A stretch of 64,000 nt of DNA from Saprospiraceae bacterium (GTDB lineage Bacteria > Bacteroidota > Bacteroidia > Chitinophagales > Saprospiraceae). Positions 27,638 through 37,705 of this stretch are shown piece after piece (the first letter of the stretch is position 1; every line of letters begins with the position of its first letter). The stretch covers positions 1-64,000 of the forward strand of contig JAKVCV010000017.1 of the NCBI GenBank assembly GCA_022448945.1. Direction: 5' to 3'. Below the pieces are notes generated by a model that was not told the DNA's origin, ran no database searches, and was given only the letters and a program-made list of their open reading frames with translations. The position numbers were made by a program, and so were the translations under genes.

Positions 27638-28519
27638 ATGAAATCAAGTTTGAAATCAGTGAGCCTACTCATAGGTGTTCTTTTAACATCAATCTGTAAT
27701 ATAAATTGCCAATCCAACTGCATAATAAAAGAAGGAACTCAGGACAACACAAAAATTAATGGACAAAAAAAACCTCAGGACAGTTTTTATGCCAGCACCC
27801 TTAACAAAGCAAAAACACCATTACCATATAATTACATTCATGAAAAAGATGTTTTTTGGGAAAAAAAAATATGGCGCTTAATAGACACCCGAGAAAAATT
27901 AAACCATCCATTTATTGACGCTGAACGACCTTTAATAAATATTTTACTTGATGCTGTAAAATCGGGTGAAATAACTGTTTACAGTAGTTGGGATGACAAG
28001 TTCTCCGTACCATTAAGTATAGAAGATGTAAAAAATTTAACCTCATCTACGGATACAATTCCGATTATTGACCCTATAACATTTAAAGAAACACTTACTA
28101 CCATTACGAATGAATTAAATCCTGAAGACATTAGGAAATACAGAATTAAAGAAGTTTGGTTTTTTAATAGTAAAACATCAACACTAGGTGTTAGAATCTT
28201 AGGCCTTGCACCAATAATTAAAAGATATGATGACAATGGGATATTCCTAAATGAAGGACCATTATTTTGGGCATACTACCCTAGCTTGAGAAAAACGCTT
28301 GCAAAAACAAAGGCTTTTAATACAATGAATGATGCTGGATGTCTGAGTTGGGATGACATTTTTGAAGCACGTTTGTTTTCAAGTTACATTATTAAAGAAA
28401 ACAATGTTCATAATAAAAGAATTAAAGATTATGCTTCAAATAACATGAACGCATTACTAGAATCCGAACGTATTCATTCAGAAATACGTAATTTTGAACA
28501 TGACCTTTGGTCCTATTGA
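27638..28519 (+). CDS. gldN: Gliding motility / T9SS periplasmic protein GldN (PorN)
   Basis: The protein is 293 residues. A signal peptide covers about residues 1-24 (ending NINC, which may instead be a lipobox-like Cys). The family hallmark follows: YIHEKDVFWEKKIWRLIDTREKLNHPF read in pieces, then LLDAVKSGEITVY, then YRIKEVWFFN and LGVRILGLAPI, and WDDIFEARLFSSYI near the end. GldN with GldK forms the large periplasmic ring of the T9SS, linked to the GldLM motor. In most gliding Bacteroidota gldN follows gldK, gldL and gldM; here it stands alone, convergent with porV. It may be a second copy (as gldO is in Flavobacterium johnsoniae) or gldKLM may be elsewhere. Confidence 0.88.
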   Translation: MKSSLKSVSLLIGVLLTSICNINCQSNCIIKEGTQDNTKINGQKKPQDSFYASTLNKAKTPLPYNYIHEKDVFWEKKIWRLIDTREKLNHPFIDAERPLINILLDAVKSGEITVYSSWDDKFSVPLSIEDVKNLTSSTDTIPIIDPITFKETLTTITNELNPEDIRKYRIKEVWFFNSKTSTLGVRILGLAPIIKRYDDNGIFLNEGPLFWAYYPSLRKTLAKTKAFNTMNDAGCLSWDDIFEARLFSSYIIKENNVHNKRIKDYASNNMNALLESERIHSEIRNFEHDLWSY

Positions 28520-28555
28520 CATATATATCAAATTTTCAACTCAATAAAAAGTCAA

Positions 28556-29848
28556 TTACTTTTTCTTCTTTTTAGTAGGGGCATTACCAAAATCAAAAAT
28601 AAGAGAGAAGCGTAAAGTATTATCCAAAGGATTACGTTGTCCAGCCTGTGATGGTATTAGGTATGAAAAATTAATGTTGAAAATTTTATATCGTATACCC
28701 AAACCTACTGTGAAGAATTTTCGATTACCTTTAAATTTATGCTCATTATAATGTCCAAATCGTACAGCAAACTGTTTATTATACCAATATTCTATTCCAA
28801 CAGACCACATCAATTCAGAAAATTCCTCTCCTGCACCGCCTGGAGCGTCTCCAAAAGATGTGAAAATAGAAGCAGGAACTGACTGCTGTTTATAATCAGC
28901 AGTACCATCCTGATTAGCGTCGTAATTAGGATTTGGAATAGGGTCTCCATTAGAATCTACAATCAAGTCGCCATCGTCATCATATTGAAACCTACGAATT
29001 GGCGTCGGCACCAATAACTTATTAATATCTAAACCTAAAACAATAGAGTTGTGCTTATCAAAAGCATATTCAAAAGAGAAACCTAAACCTAAATTAGCAG
29101 GAATATAATCTCTATTCGCAGATTGTGTATAAGAAATTTTAGTTCCCAAATTAGAAAATACTAGACCCATTCCAAAAATTGCATCTTTATCAACAATTTT
29201 TAATGGTTGTCTGTAAGTAAAAGACAAATCAGCAGCAAATCCATGTGCAGGCATCATTGTTTGACCTCCTGCAACTGCTCCTGTTCCTAAATTAGAAAAT
29301 ATATATTTAGCTGTTAGTCCAGCTGAAAAAGTTTTACCTAATTTACGGGAAAATGAAAATGCTAATTCAAACTCATTTGGCCGCACCGTTTGTAATGGGT
29401 TTCCTTGATCATCTGTATACTGAATCTGTCCCAATGAAAAGAAACGAAGAGCTATACCTATCGTTTGGACATGGTCAACATGTTTGTAACCAGACAAATA
29501 AGCCAAAAAAACATCATTAAGTCCTAATGCTCGTAACCAGGGAGTAAATGTAGCCGAAACACTAAAATCTTTTGGTGCAAAACTTAAATTAGATGCATTA
29601 AAATGCATTGAATTAGGGTCAGCAGGCATTGCTATACCAACATCACCCATTGCACCAAAACGCGCATCAGGAACAATACGTAAAAATGGTACTGCTGTAA
29701 TTATTGTATTATTACAATCTGAGCCATCAGCTGATGCTCCATTAAAAGGACAATCTATAGTTCCTGAATTTTGTGCGCAAGTATTTGATTGAAATAATAT
29801 AGATATTGCAAAAAATATTAGGCAACTTTTAAGAACCGTCATTTTCAT
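28556..29848 (-). CDS. porV: T9SS outer-membrane protein PorV (LptO)
   Basis: The protein is 430 residues. The signal peptide ends near NTCA, residues about 1-25. The mature start is Cys-containing, then TAVPFLRIVPDARFGAMGDVGIA, the hallmark of PorV, then SMHFNASNLSFAP. The remainder is a FadL-like 14-strand barrel ending LRFSLIFDFG, followed by a Lys tail (TKKKKK). PorV binds substrate sorting domains and delivers cargo from the SprA translocon to PorU. It lies just downstream of porU on the same strand, the classic order, but with a 416-base gap, so it may have its own promoter (minus-strand TAACTTTG at 30108-30115). Confidence 0.93.
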   Translation of the reverse strand: MKMTVLKSCLIFFAISILFQSNTCAQNSGTIDCPFNGASADGSDCNNTIITAVPFLRIVPDARFGAMGDVGIAMPADPNSMHFNASNLSFAPKDFSVSATFTPWLRALGLNDVFLAYLSGYKHVDHVQTIGIALRFFSLGQIQYTDDQGNPLQTVRPNEFELAFSFSRKLGKTFSAGLTAKYIFSNLGTGAVAGGQTMMPAHGFAADLSFTYRQPLKIVDKDAIFGMGLVFSNLGTKISYTQSANRDYIPANLGLGFSFEYAFDKHNSIVLGLDINKLLVPTPIRRFQYDDDGDLIVDSNGDPIPNPNYDANQDGTADYKQQSVPASIFTSFGDAPGGAGEEFSELMWSVGIEYWYNKQFAVRFGHYNEHKFKGNRKFFTVGLGIRYKIFNINFSYLIPSQAGQRNPLDNTLRFSLIFDFGNAPTKKKKK

Positions 29849-30264
29849 ACACGAAATATTGATTAAAATTACTATTTAATAAAGTAAAATGGAACACTAT
29901 TCAGGAATTAAATTTTGACCTTAAGACTATAGTATTTTACACAAGAAACGCCCTATTGGGGCATGGCAAATAAACATCTTAGACCATTAGTTTTTATAAC
30001 TGAACTTGCATTATATAGCAAGTGGAGATTTAGCATTCAACACTAACACTTTATTGATTCTCTAAAGTAAATCTTTTACATGTATATGAGATTTAAAGTT
30101 AAACAAACAAAGTTACTGAAAAATATGCTGATTAATAAATTCATGATTCAATAATTTATATAAAAACATATTTTGATTTAAATGTTAACAAAAAGTTGTC
30201 CATTCTTTAATTATTTTATTTTTTTTTATAAAACGTTAAAAGAAGTAATAATAATTAAAGCCTT
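29849..30264. other. Intergenic region between porU and porV
   Basis: The sequence is AT-rich and non-coding. A minus-strand TAACTTTG (30108-30115) fits the -7 consensus about 260 bases before porV, without a clear -33. No hairpin with a T run is seen. Confidence 0.4.
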
Positions 30265-33200
30265 TTACTTTAAAATAACCAATTTTTCGAATTTACTACT
30301 TTGTTTTGTTTGTTCACTACTCCCTTGTAATTGAACAAAAATTTTATAAACATACACTCCTCTACCTATTTTATCACCATAGTCATCCAATCCATCCCAA
30401 TGTATATCACTAATTCTGTATCCATTGTTTGACTCTGCAGCAATATCCCGATTTATTGTTTTTATCAATTTTCCGGAAACAGTATATATTTGCACTTGAA
30501 CCTCAAGAGGCTGATAAGGAAAATTGTGTTCAAACTGAAAGTTGGTATTAGTCGTGAATGGATTTGGATAATTAAGCACATGATCTAGCGCCAAATCAGC
30601 TGATTCTGCAACAACAAATTCTGTTGAGCCTTCTCCAGGATTATTATAAACATCCCACGCCTTAACTTTTATGATATGCAAGCCTGGTTCGAGATTTTTT
30701 AATGGATATATTGCCGTACCTCTAGTAAAATCATCTATGGTTGATTCATAAAAATCGTTCAATATATACTCCTCTACATTTAATTGAGGAGAAGTTAAAT
30801 GCCCAGTTAAATCATGACCAATACTATTACCAACTGTATTAATTCCATTTTCATCATATAATTTAGCAAGGATCTTAGGATTGTTATCTGTTATCCCACC
30901 ACTAGCAAACTCTTCTGTATTCATATATACCAAAACTTCAGGTCCTATATTATCAACAGCTGCGTTCGGATAGGAGCCTCCAACAACAAGACCATTATAA
31001 TAGCCACTCGCATCTAAATCATTACCATTTTCTGCATAATAAGATATTTTCCCATAACCTAGTGTATAATTTATGTCTTTGGGAACTACAAAGGAAAAGC
31101 TAAATTGTCCATTACTAACAGTTGCCTGACCTTTAAAAATAATTTTTTTACGTAACAAAAAATCGTCTGGAAAACTACCTGCATCATTTCCCAAAGTAAA
31201 TAACTGATCTTCTTTATCGTAGACTGTAGGATAAATTATCCCATTAAAATTACTTACAGGATTATTACTATTGTCTACAATTTCTCCTGTAATAGTTACC
31301 TGTTGTAAAGCCTTTATAGTATCTTGCCCAGATACTGGATTGCCATTAATTTCATTCGTTTTAACTTTATGTATAGGATATGACAACTTCATAGTCGGGT
31401 CTCCTAAAAGAGCATATTTTCTTGAATTAACAGGAGGTGAGATGGCAGCATTATTTTTAGCCATTTGCATTACTTCACCAGTAGTTGGCATTTGCCCATT
31501 CGACTTTTCATCAAAAATCACATTAAAAGTATTTCTTACCAATTTTTCGTTGTGTGAGGCTATTACTACGCGAACAGTAGTCAAAAGTGAAATTGCGCCT
31601 CCATACGGATTCAACAAAAGCAACTCTCCAGCAGTAACTTTTGTAGGATCATCATGAGGCCCAAATGAACACGTAGCAGTTATAAATAAAGGTAATTTTT
31701 TAGTGTTTGACAATGCATTAATATCCGTACTTGTAAAGACCCGCTCTTGCGTCCAACCATCCTCACCTCCATGTCCCAAATAGTTAACAATAAAACTCCC
31801 CTTAAACAAAACATCCAATAAAGAATTTTTTGCATCAGGATATCGTTCCCCACCTGAAGTGCTGACCTGATTAAAAGCATCAAGATAAATTTTATCAATA
31901 TTATATACACTGTCCTTCTGTGCAGCAGAAATAGCTACGCCTTCTGCGTCATAAAAATGCAAATTATTATCTCCATCATCAGCTACAAAACAAATGCGAT
32001 TTTTCCAATCTGACAAAAAAGAAGGATCAGTGTCATAATCAATAATTTTATCAACAAATATTTTAGCTTCTGAAATGTTGGATGCAGGTAACCGCCCTAC
32101 TGCGATGTCCAAAAGTCCAAATACCGGCATAGTCTCTGATGTATCTAAAAGAGCAAAATAATCATCTGAAGTGTATGTATTTATTGGATGCATGGACTCC
32201 TGAGTTTCATAGACTGGTATTAAATTAGGGTTGTTGGCACTTGTGCGACTATCGCCAAGTGATTTATAATCAAAGGAACCTATACCAAATAGCAGTAAAT
32301 GAGTGAATTTAGCAGTTGCTGTTTCTCTTTCATATAACATTCTACAAAAATCTCTTATAGCTGTTACATCAGGTTTACCTGATGAAAATTCATTGTATAT
32401 ATCATCCACATCAATAACATCTACAGTCATGTTGTTAAAACTACGCCTGTGAGATGCCAATCTTTCAGCTTCTGTTTTCAATGAAGAATGACATACAAAA
32501 ACTGCATCCGGAGGACTTGTAATTCCATGTAAATTTTGAACAGCAACAGATCCATGAGCGTCAGGAATCATAAAATAACTATAATCAAAAGCAACGAATT
32601 CACGCAAAATAGAAGCATCAGCACCAAAAGACAATATACCTGACCCCGTAGCAGTTATTTCAACATTAGATGGGTCCGAAACGTCCCAAACAGTAACATT
32701 ATTTGAATTTGAAAGTTGATATGTAGCATCTGTTTGACCCACTGATCTTGAATCTCTAAATGCTAACTGTCCCCCATTAAAATTCAATTGGCATCGTGCC
32801 TGAACAGTAAGATAATTCAGCCACATCTCTGCTGCAGAACTACTATGATTTAATGTAATCTGTGCATTAATATTTTGTCCAGATAAAATCGTTGAACTAC
32901 AAGGAAAAGTAACGCGCTTTGCATAATCTGAATAAATATATGTAGTAGTAGAGGGTGTAGTAACACTACTGATTAAATTATTATTAATATTTAAAGTCGA
33001 TGAACCAGTAGAAAATGCACGCATAGCCAAATCAGATTGAACTATAATTGGCTCATTTTCAATGCGATTAGTAAAAGGAAAATAAAAATCTCTTGTTCTG
33101 GTTATTCTAAATGATTCTCCGTACCACTCGCGTCCAGAAGGAGGAAGGGCAAATTCTAATTCCATAAGATTAACCTCATTTACCTCGTGATGTACAAGTG

Positions 33201-34140
33201 CATCAAAACTAGAAGTGGTATAACTAGTGACTGGAATAGATGCTCGACTAGCAATTCTTTTACCATTATTAGTTGCTATTTTTATAAAATAAAAACTTTT
33301 ATCGGTATATGGATTAATCCTATGAGTGAATTTGGCACAGGATGCTGCATTATTATATTCCCAATATTCCGTTCCTGAACCATAAAAAAGGATGTAATCA
33401 TTAGGGTCAAAACTGCCATCAGATTCACCAGATACATAAATTGCATTCTCCAAAACATCATCATCAATAGCTATATCCATCCTTTCCGATAAAATTTCTC
33501 CTCCATTACCGAGTAGTTGTATCTTACGAGGATCAATATTATCAACATCCACTCCTAAATTTTTTAAAAAAGTATAGTCGATTTTGTAAACTCCTGTGCC
33601 GTTGACGGAAATCTTAAACAATTGTCCATCTGATAATTTAGAAGATGTAGAAAAATTTCTCGCTATACCTGAAGAATAAGGAGATTGTTCGGGACTCAGG
33701 ACAACCTGTAATTCAGCACTAATTAATTTTTCATATTCACCAGTTATTGGATTTCTTCGAATTGGAACAAAATATACAACTCCAACTGGTCTTCTTCTTT
33801 GAAAACTAACAGCGGTCTGAATTTTTATATCATCTATCTGGGAAAGATCAATTTCACTTGTTTGTTGAAGTGGCACATATTCTTCATTAGTAAGACGAGC
33901 AGTGATTTTTCCATAACTGCCTAAACGAATCTGTTTTGAAAATATGGGCCATTGAGGTCTAGAATGATCATACGTTGCATTATCAAAGTGAAAATAATGA
34001 AGATTATAATCTTCTGATATTTTAAACTGACGTGGTTCATCTTCCCATTTAATATTAATATTCTCTATAGTAGTCTGAGCAACAAAAGTGCTATAAAAAG
34101 TTAAAGAAATAAAGATGAATATTAGAAAGGAACGAAGCAT
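30265..34140 (-). CDS. porU: T9SS sortase PorU (C25 peptidase family)
   Basis: The protein is 1291 residues with a signal peptide (about 1-21). The N-terminal region is beta-rich. The C25 gingipain-like domain spans about 540-920 and includes the catalytic His790 in YLGHGGEDGW and Cys824 in ITATCSFGP; the 34-residue spacing matches the family. The C-terminal region has Ig-like and sorting-domain-like parts (LNYPNPFTTNTNFQF, VQIYTVSGKLI, GRGVYVYKIF). PorU removes the C-terminal sorting signal from T9SS cargo and attaches the product to surface lipopolysaccharide. It is transcribed leftward with porV, from a good promoter at 34271-34301. Confidence 0.95.
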   Translation of the reverse strand: MLRSFLIFIFISLTFYSTFVAQTTIENINIKWEDEPRQFKISEDYNLHYFHFDNATYDHSRPQWPIFSKQIRLGSYGKITARLTNEEYVPLQQTSEIDLSQIDDIKIQTAVSFQRRRPVGVVYFVPIRRNPITGEYEKLISAELQVVLSPEQSPYSSGIARNFSTSSKLSDGQLFKISVNGTGVYKIDYTFLKNLGVDVDNIDPRKIQLLGNGGEILSERMDIAIDDDVLENAIYVSGESDGSFDPNDYILFYGSGTEYWEYNNAASCAKFTHRINPYTDKSFYFIKIATNNGKRIASRASIPVTSYTTSSFDALVHHEVNEVNLMELEFALPPSGREWYGESFRITRTRDFYFPFTNRIENEPIIVQSDLAMRAFSTGSSTLNINNNLISSVTTPSTTTYIYSDYAKRVTFPCSSTILSGQNINAQITLNHSSSAAEMWLNYLTVQARCQLNFNGGQLAFRDSRSVGQTDATYQLSNSNNVTVWDVSDPSNVEITATGSGILSFGADASILREFVAFDYSYFMIPDAHGSVAVQNLHGITSPPDAVFVCHSSLKTEAERLASHRRSFNNMTVDVIDVDDIYNEFSSGKPDVTAIRDFCRMLYERETATAKFTHLLLFGIGSFDYKSLGDSRTSANNPNLIPVYETQESMHPINTYTSDDYFALLDTSETMPVFGLLDIAVGRLPASNISEAKIFVDKIIDYDTDPSFLSDWKNRICFVADDGDNNLHFYDAEGVAISAAQKDSVYNIDKIYLDAFNQVSTSGGERYPDAKNSLLDVLFKGSFIVNYLGHGGEDGWTQERVFTSTDINALSNTKKLPLFITATCSFGPHDDPTKVTAGELLLLNPYGGAISLLTTVRVVIASHNEKLVRNTFNVIFDEKSNGQMPTTGEVMQMAKNNAAISPPVNSRKYALLGDPTMKLSYPIHKVKTNEINGNPVSGQDTIKALQQVTITGEIVDNSNNPVSNFNGIIYPTVYDKEDQLFTLGNDAGSFPDDFLLRKKIIFKGQATVSNGQFSFSFVVPKDINYTLGYGKISYYAENGNDLDASGYYNGLVVGGSYPNAAVDNIGPEVLVYMNTEEFASGGITDNNPKILAKLYDENGINTVGNSIGHDLTGHLTSPQLNVEEYILNDFYESTIDDFTRGTAIYPLKNLEPGLHIIKVKAWDVYNNPGEGSTEFVVAESADLALDHVLNYPNPFTTNTNFQFEHNFPYQPLEVQVQIYTVSGKLIKTINRDIAAESNNGYRISDIHWDGLDDYGDKIGRGVYVYKIFVQLQGSSEQTKQSSKFEKLVILK

Positions 34141-34844
34141 TGAATTGTTTTTTAGATTTTGCTACAGCAGATTAAATCTTGCCTAGAATTATTAACATTA
34201 AAAATTTAAAAACTAACTATTTCTATTCTCTAAATTTAAAAGATTAGAAAATCTTTAGTAAAAATAACATCAAAGGTAAGTATCTGAATAAAAGGAAACA
34301 ATAAAAAGGTGGAACAAATTAATATTTTTAGAAGTTATTAACGTTTATTAAGTGTATGTCCAAATTAGAATTCTACTTCCTAATATTCAAAATCAATTGT
34401 TAAGATTGACGCATAGATAGTTTTAGTGTAAGATTTATTTATCTAAAAAACAATTAAAATAATTGAATGCAACTATAAAACGTAATCAATAATGAAAGTG
34501 TTGATGTTTTTTAATAAAAGTTTTTATAAAATTTACAATTAATATGAAAAGTATGATGTTGTTCTTCCTTCATATATCAATAATAATAACATCAATTCTA
34601 ATATTTTAAATAACTTTTCCGTTATATATTGTAGGGGTTATTATTTCGTTACTATCCATCTTTGATATTTTAATTCAATATAATTTCTTGTTATTTTGTT
34701 CGTTTATAAATAAAAAGGAAGGATATTATGCCTAGACTAGATATTAGTAATTAATTATTGTATTTTTGGCTAGCTAATCGAAAGTAGGCAAATTAATTTT
34801 TTTTCGGCCCTGTTTAAACAAAATAAAACCAATAGTTAGCTAAT
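34141..34844. other. 704-base divergent region between porU and porP
   Basis: It contains the porU promoter (34271-34301, minus) and a plus-strand TATTTTTG (34761-34768), a possible -7 for porP, 77 bases before its start. The middle is AT-rich, with no supported RNA gene. A 21-codon hydrophobic frame at 34544-34609 cannot be told from chance. Confidence 0.45.
34271..34301 (-). promoter_or_regulatory. Bacteroidota-type promoter for porU
   Basis: On the minus strand TACCTTTG (34271-34278) fits the -7 consensus and a TTG (34299-34301) lies 20 bases upstream. It is about 130 bases before the porU start codon. Confidence 0.55.
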
Positions 34845-35852
34845 ATGTCTCATAGAATTTATCTACTTATTTTATTATTATTGAATTATGGTCAGTCTTT
34901 TTCGCAAGACCCTGTCTATAGTCAGTTCTATGCCGCACCATTGCAACTCAATCCTGCTTTAACTGGACTAGTCGATGCACCTGTAGTTTCACTCAATTAT
35001 AGAAATCAATGGCCAAATATTCCAAATGCATTTTCAACTTACTCTGTTGCTTTTAGCCAATATGTGCCCAATATTAATAGTGGTTTGGGTTTAATGGTAG
35101 AAGCAGATATTGCAGGCGGAGGCATCTACAGCACATATCAGGTGGGTATTTTTTATGCATACGATATCAAGTTTTCGGAGAATTTTTTTATTCGTATGGG
35201 TATAAATGGTAATTATGTAAATTCACGCCTTTCATGGAACAAATTAGTTTTTTTGGATCAACTTAATTTAGAAACAGGAGGATTCAACAATAATGGCTAC
35301 CCAAATCAAACATCCGAACCTCTTGGAATTGAAAATATAAGTTATTTTGACATGGGAGCTGGGATTTTGTTTAATTCACCTTACTTTTATGCTGGCTTTT
35401 CTTTTAAACATCTCACAGCACCAAAAGAAAGTGTAATTAAAAAGCAAGAAGATGGCTCTGAAGAACTACCTTTGAGAATAGCAATTAATATAGGCAGTGA
35501 ATTTCGACTGGGCAAAAGCAATAAAATTAAAAACAAGACGTTTTTATCTCCAAATGTGTTGTTTGTCAAACAGAGACAATTTCATCAATTGAATATGGGT
35601 GCTTATCTGCGCTATAATTTTTTATTGGGAGGGATTTGGTTTCGACATACTTTTTCTAATTCTGATGCCGTTATATTTATGATAGGTGTAACTAAAAGTA
35701 TTTTTAAATTAAGCTATAGTTACGACTTAACAGTTTCTCAATTAGGGATGGATTCAGGAGGAGCTCATGAGATCTCCCTAGTAATCAATTTTAAGAACAA
35801 AAGCGCTAAATACAAAAATAGATACAATGATTGCCTAGAAATATTTAGGTGA
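34845..35852 (+). CDS. PorP/SprF family T9SS outer-membrane protein
   Basis: The protein is 335 residues. Residues about 1-20 are a signal peptide (MSHRIYLLILLLLNYGQSFS), followed by the family start QDPVYSQFYAAPLQLNPALTGL. The rest is an outer-membrane barrel (YRNQWPNIPNAFSTYSVAFSQY, FSFKHLTAP, SYSYDLTVSQLG) of normal family length. PorP is an essential T9SS component in Porphyromonas; SprF assists secretion of the SprB adhesin in Flavobacterium. This copy lies 62 bases before gldJ and beside porU, so it is more likely the core PorP than an adhesin-specific SprF. A second family member, fused to OmpA, occurs at 49561-51177. Confidence 0.9.
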   Translation: MSHRIYLLILLLLNYGQSFSQDPVYSQFYAAPLQLNPALTGLVDAPVVSLNYRNQWPNIPNAFSTYSVAFSQYVPNINSGLGLMVEADIAGGGIYSTYQVGIFYAYDIKFSENFFIRMGINGNYVNSRLSWNKLVFLDQLNLETGGFNNNGYPNQTSEPLGIENISYFDMGAGILFNSPYFYAGFSFKHLTAPKESVIKKQEDGSEELPLRIAINIGSEFRLGKSNKIKNKTFLSPNVLFVKQRQFHQLNMGAYLRYNFLLGGIWFRHTFSNSDAVIFMIGVTKSIFKLSYSYDLTVSQLGMDSGGAHEISLVINFKNKSAKYKNRYNDCLEIFR

Positions 35853-35874
35853 TTTAAAAAATTTACTATATTTG
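35844..35874 (+). promoter_or_regulatory. Possible promoter for gldJ
   Basis: TATATTTG (35867-35874) fits the -7 consensus and TTTA (35844-35847, one mismatch to TTTG) lies 19 bases upstream. It overlaps the end of the porP gene and is about 40 bases before gldJ. Confidence 0.45.
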
Positions 35875-35913
35875 TTTGCCTTTTATTTTGATCATAGAAA
35901 ATCTTAGTTAATA

Positions 35914-37428
35914 ATGAAGAAAATATTTTTAGTTGGAATCCTGGGTTTTATCGTCCTTGTCGCTTGTAATAATAATAATCAGGCAGGTCGTTCGTCTACA
36001 ACAGGCTGGGCATATAATGACGCAGAATGGGGAGGTTTTGAAAAACCCATGGACTATATGGGACAGGCCACTGGACCAAACCTTGTTTTTATAGAAGGTG
36101 GAACCTTCAATATGGGACAAACCGAAGAGGATGTCATGAAAGATTATCGCGGTATTGCAAGAAGGGTGACTGTTTCATCATTCTACATTGATGAAACCGA
36201 AGTATCCAATATTGATTACCTAGAATTTCTATACTGGCTGAATCGTGTTCATTCTTCTATACCTCAACTATATAACAGAGCGTTACCAGATACCTTAGTG
36301 TGGCTAGAAGAACTTTCTTATAATGAACCATATGTAGAAACTTACTTGAGACATCCAGCCTATATGGATTATCCATTAGTTGGTGTTTCCTGGAATCAAT
36401 GTCAGGAATATTGTAAATGGAGAACAGATCGTGTAAACGAGATGATTCTTATAGAATCCGGAAAGATTACTGCTGACATGGAAGGTCAACAAGGATCCAA
36501 CAACTTTGTTACTGAAACCTATTTAGCTGGAATGTATGAAGCTGAGCCAGGCGAAAAACCTATGGTAAGCTTTAGTACCGGTGAAGAGCGATCTGTGAAA
36601 TTTGAAGATGGGATCGTTCTGCCAGACTACAGATTGCCTTCAGAAGCAGAATGGGAGTTTGCTGCCTTGTCATTAATAGGCAACCAATCTTACGCAAGAG
36701 ATGAGCGTATCTCAGAGCGTAGAATTTACCCTTGGAATGGAACTACCGTTCGCTACCCTCAACATGGTCAATATCAAGGTATGATAGTTGCAAACTTTAA
36801 ACGAGGACGTGGGGATTTCATGGGAACAGCAGGAGCCTTAAATGATAATGCATCTATAACCGCACCTATACGTTCATATATCCCCAATGATTACGGTTTA
36901 TTCAACATGGCTGGCAATGTTAATGAATGGGTTCAAGATGTATATAGGCCTTTAACCAGTTCAACCCTTAGAGATGTTGAATCACAAGACTTAAACCCTT
37001 TCCGTGGGAATAAATTTGAAACTATAGAACGAGATGCTGAAGGTCAACCATTATTAGACAGTGATACAATAAATCCTGGTAGATTAAAATATAAACCATT
37101 AGATGCTGAAGAAATTGCAAATAGAAGAAATTTTCAATTTTCAAATGTAATTGACCATATGGATGGTGATAAGCAATCCGACGCAAATTATGATTATGGT
37201 ATTCATAGTTTAGTTTCAAACGAAACACGGGTATATAAGGGTGGAGCTTGGAACGACAGAGCATATTGGCTATCTCCTGGTGCTCGTAGATTTTTAGAAC
37301 AAGACCAATCTACTGCAGACATAGGCTTCCGTTGTGCTATGACACGGACAGGTTCTCCTGGCGGGAACATTGCACCTGGAGGAAACCAAATCAATACTTC
37401 AGGTCGTCGAACAAGCAGACGATACTAA
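35914..37428 (+). CDS. gldJ: Gliding motility / T9SS lipoprotein GldJ
   Basis: The protein is 504 residues. MKKIFLVGILGFIVLVAC is a lipoprotein signal peptide (Cys18). GWAYNDAEWGGFE and LVFIEGGTFNMGQTEEDV open a formylglycine-generating-enzyme-like (SUMF1) domain that runs to RFLEQDQSTADIGFRCAM. GldJ is related to GldK and to sulfatase-modifying enzymes but acts structurally in the T9SS and gliding apparatus. PYVETYLRHPAY, DYPLVGVSWNQCQEYCKW, YRLPSEAEWEFAA and GLFNMAGNVNEWVQDVY are family landmarks. In other gliding Bacteroidota gldJ is next to porU and porV, as here. A strong terminator follows. Confidence 0.93.
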   Translation: MKKIFLVGILGFIVLVACNNNNQAGRSSTTGWAYNDAEWGGFEKPMDYMGQATGPNLVFIEGGTFNMGQTEEDVMKDYRGIARRVTVSSFYIDETEVSNIDYLEFLYWLNRVHSSIPQLYNRALPDTLVWLEELSYNEPYVETYLRHPAYMDYPLVGVSWNQCQEYCKWRTDRVNEMILIESGKITADMEGQQGSNNFVTETYLAGMYEAEPGEKPMVSFSTGEERSVKFEDGIVLPDYRLPSEAEWEFAALSLIGNQSYARDERISERRIYPWNGTTVRYPQHGQYQGMIVANFKRGRGDFMGTAGALNDNASITAPIRSYIPNDYGLFNMAGNVNEWVQDVYRPLTSSTLRDVESQDLNPFRGNKFETIERDAEGQPLLDSDTINPGRLKYKPLDAEEIANRRNFQFSNVIDHMDGDKQSDANYDYGIHSLVSNETRVYKGGAWNDRAYWLSPGARRFLEQDQSTADIGFRCAMTRTGSPGGNIAPGGNQINTSGRRTSRRY

Positions 37429-37448
37429 TTACAATCAAAGATTTAGAT

Positions 37449-37485
37449 AAAAAAGCTGTTCAGTTAATTCCTGAACAGCTTTTTT
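37449..37485 (+). terminator. Terminator after gldJ
   Basis: AAAAAAGCTGTTCAG and CTGAACAGCTTTTTT form a 15-base stem with a 7-base loop, with further T. Confidence 0.92.
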
Positions 37486-37665
37486 TTAATTAAGTAGTAA
37501 TGGAATCTTAATCTTTTATACGCTTATGGATATAAAAGATGACTAGAGAATACATATATATACAATTTTAATTTGTCAAGATTTATTATTTTAAGACACT
37601 TAGATTTGAAACAATTTGTTTTTTAATTCTATAAGTTGTATATTTGAAGCAAGGTTAGATCTCTT

Positions 37666-37705
37666 AAATTTCACAAGAAATAATTAATTGTGAAATTTAT
37701 TTCTT
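37666..37705. repeat. Interleaved inverted repeats upstream of the DUF4240 gene
   Basis: AAATTTCAC (37666-37674) pairs with GTGAAATTT (37690-37698). Directly beside each arm, AAGAAAT (37675-37681) pairs with ATTTCTT (37699-37705). In RNA the two stems are mutually exclusive or pseudoknot-like. The region is AT-rich, so chance is not excluded. Confidence 0.4.

Noticed and set aside
31271-31657. 128-codon plus-strand reading frame
   Set aside because: It lies wholly inside porU in antisense, has no signal or motif, and porU is certain.
34544-34609. 21-codon hydrophobic frame that might be a toxin-like peptide
   Set aside because: There is no antisense RNA signal, repeat or ribosome site that would support it. 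It is in the porU-porP control region, where such frames are expected by chance.
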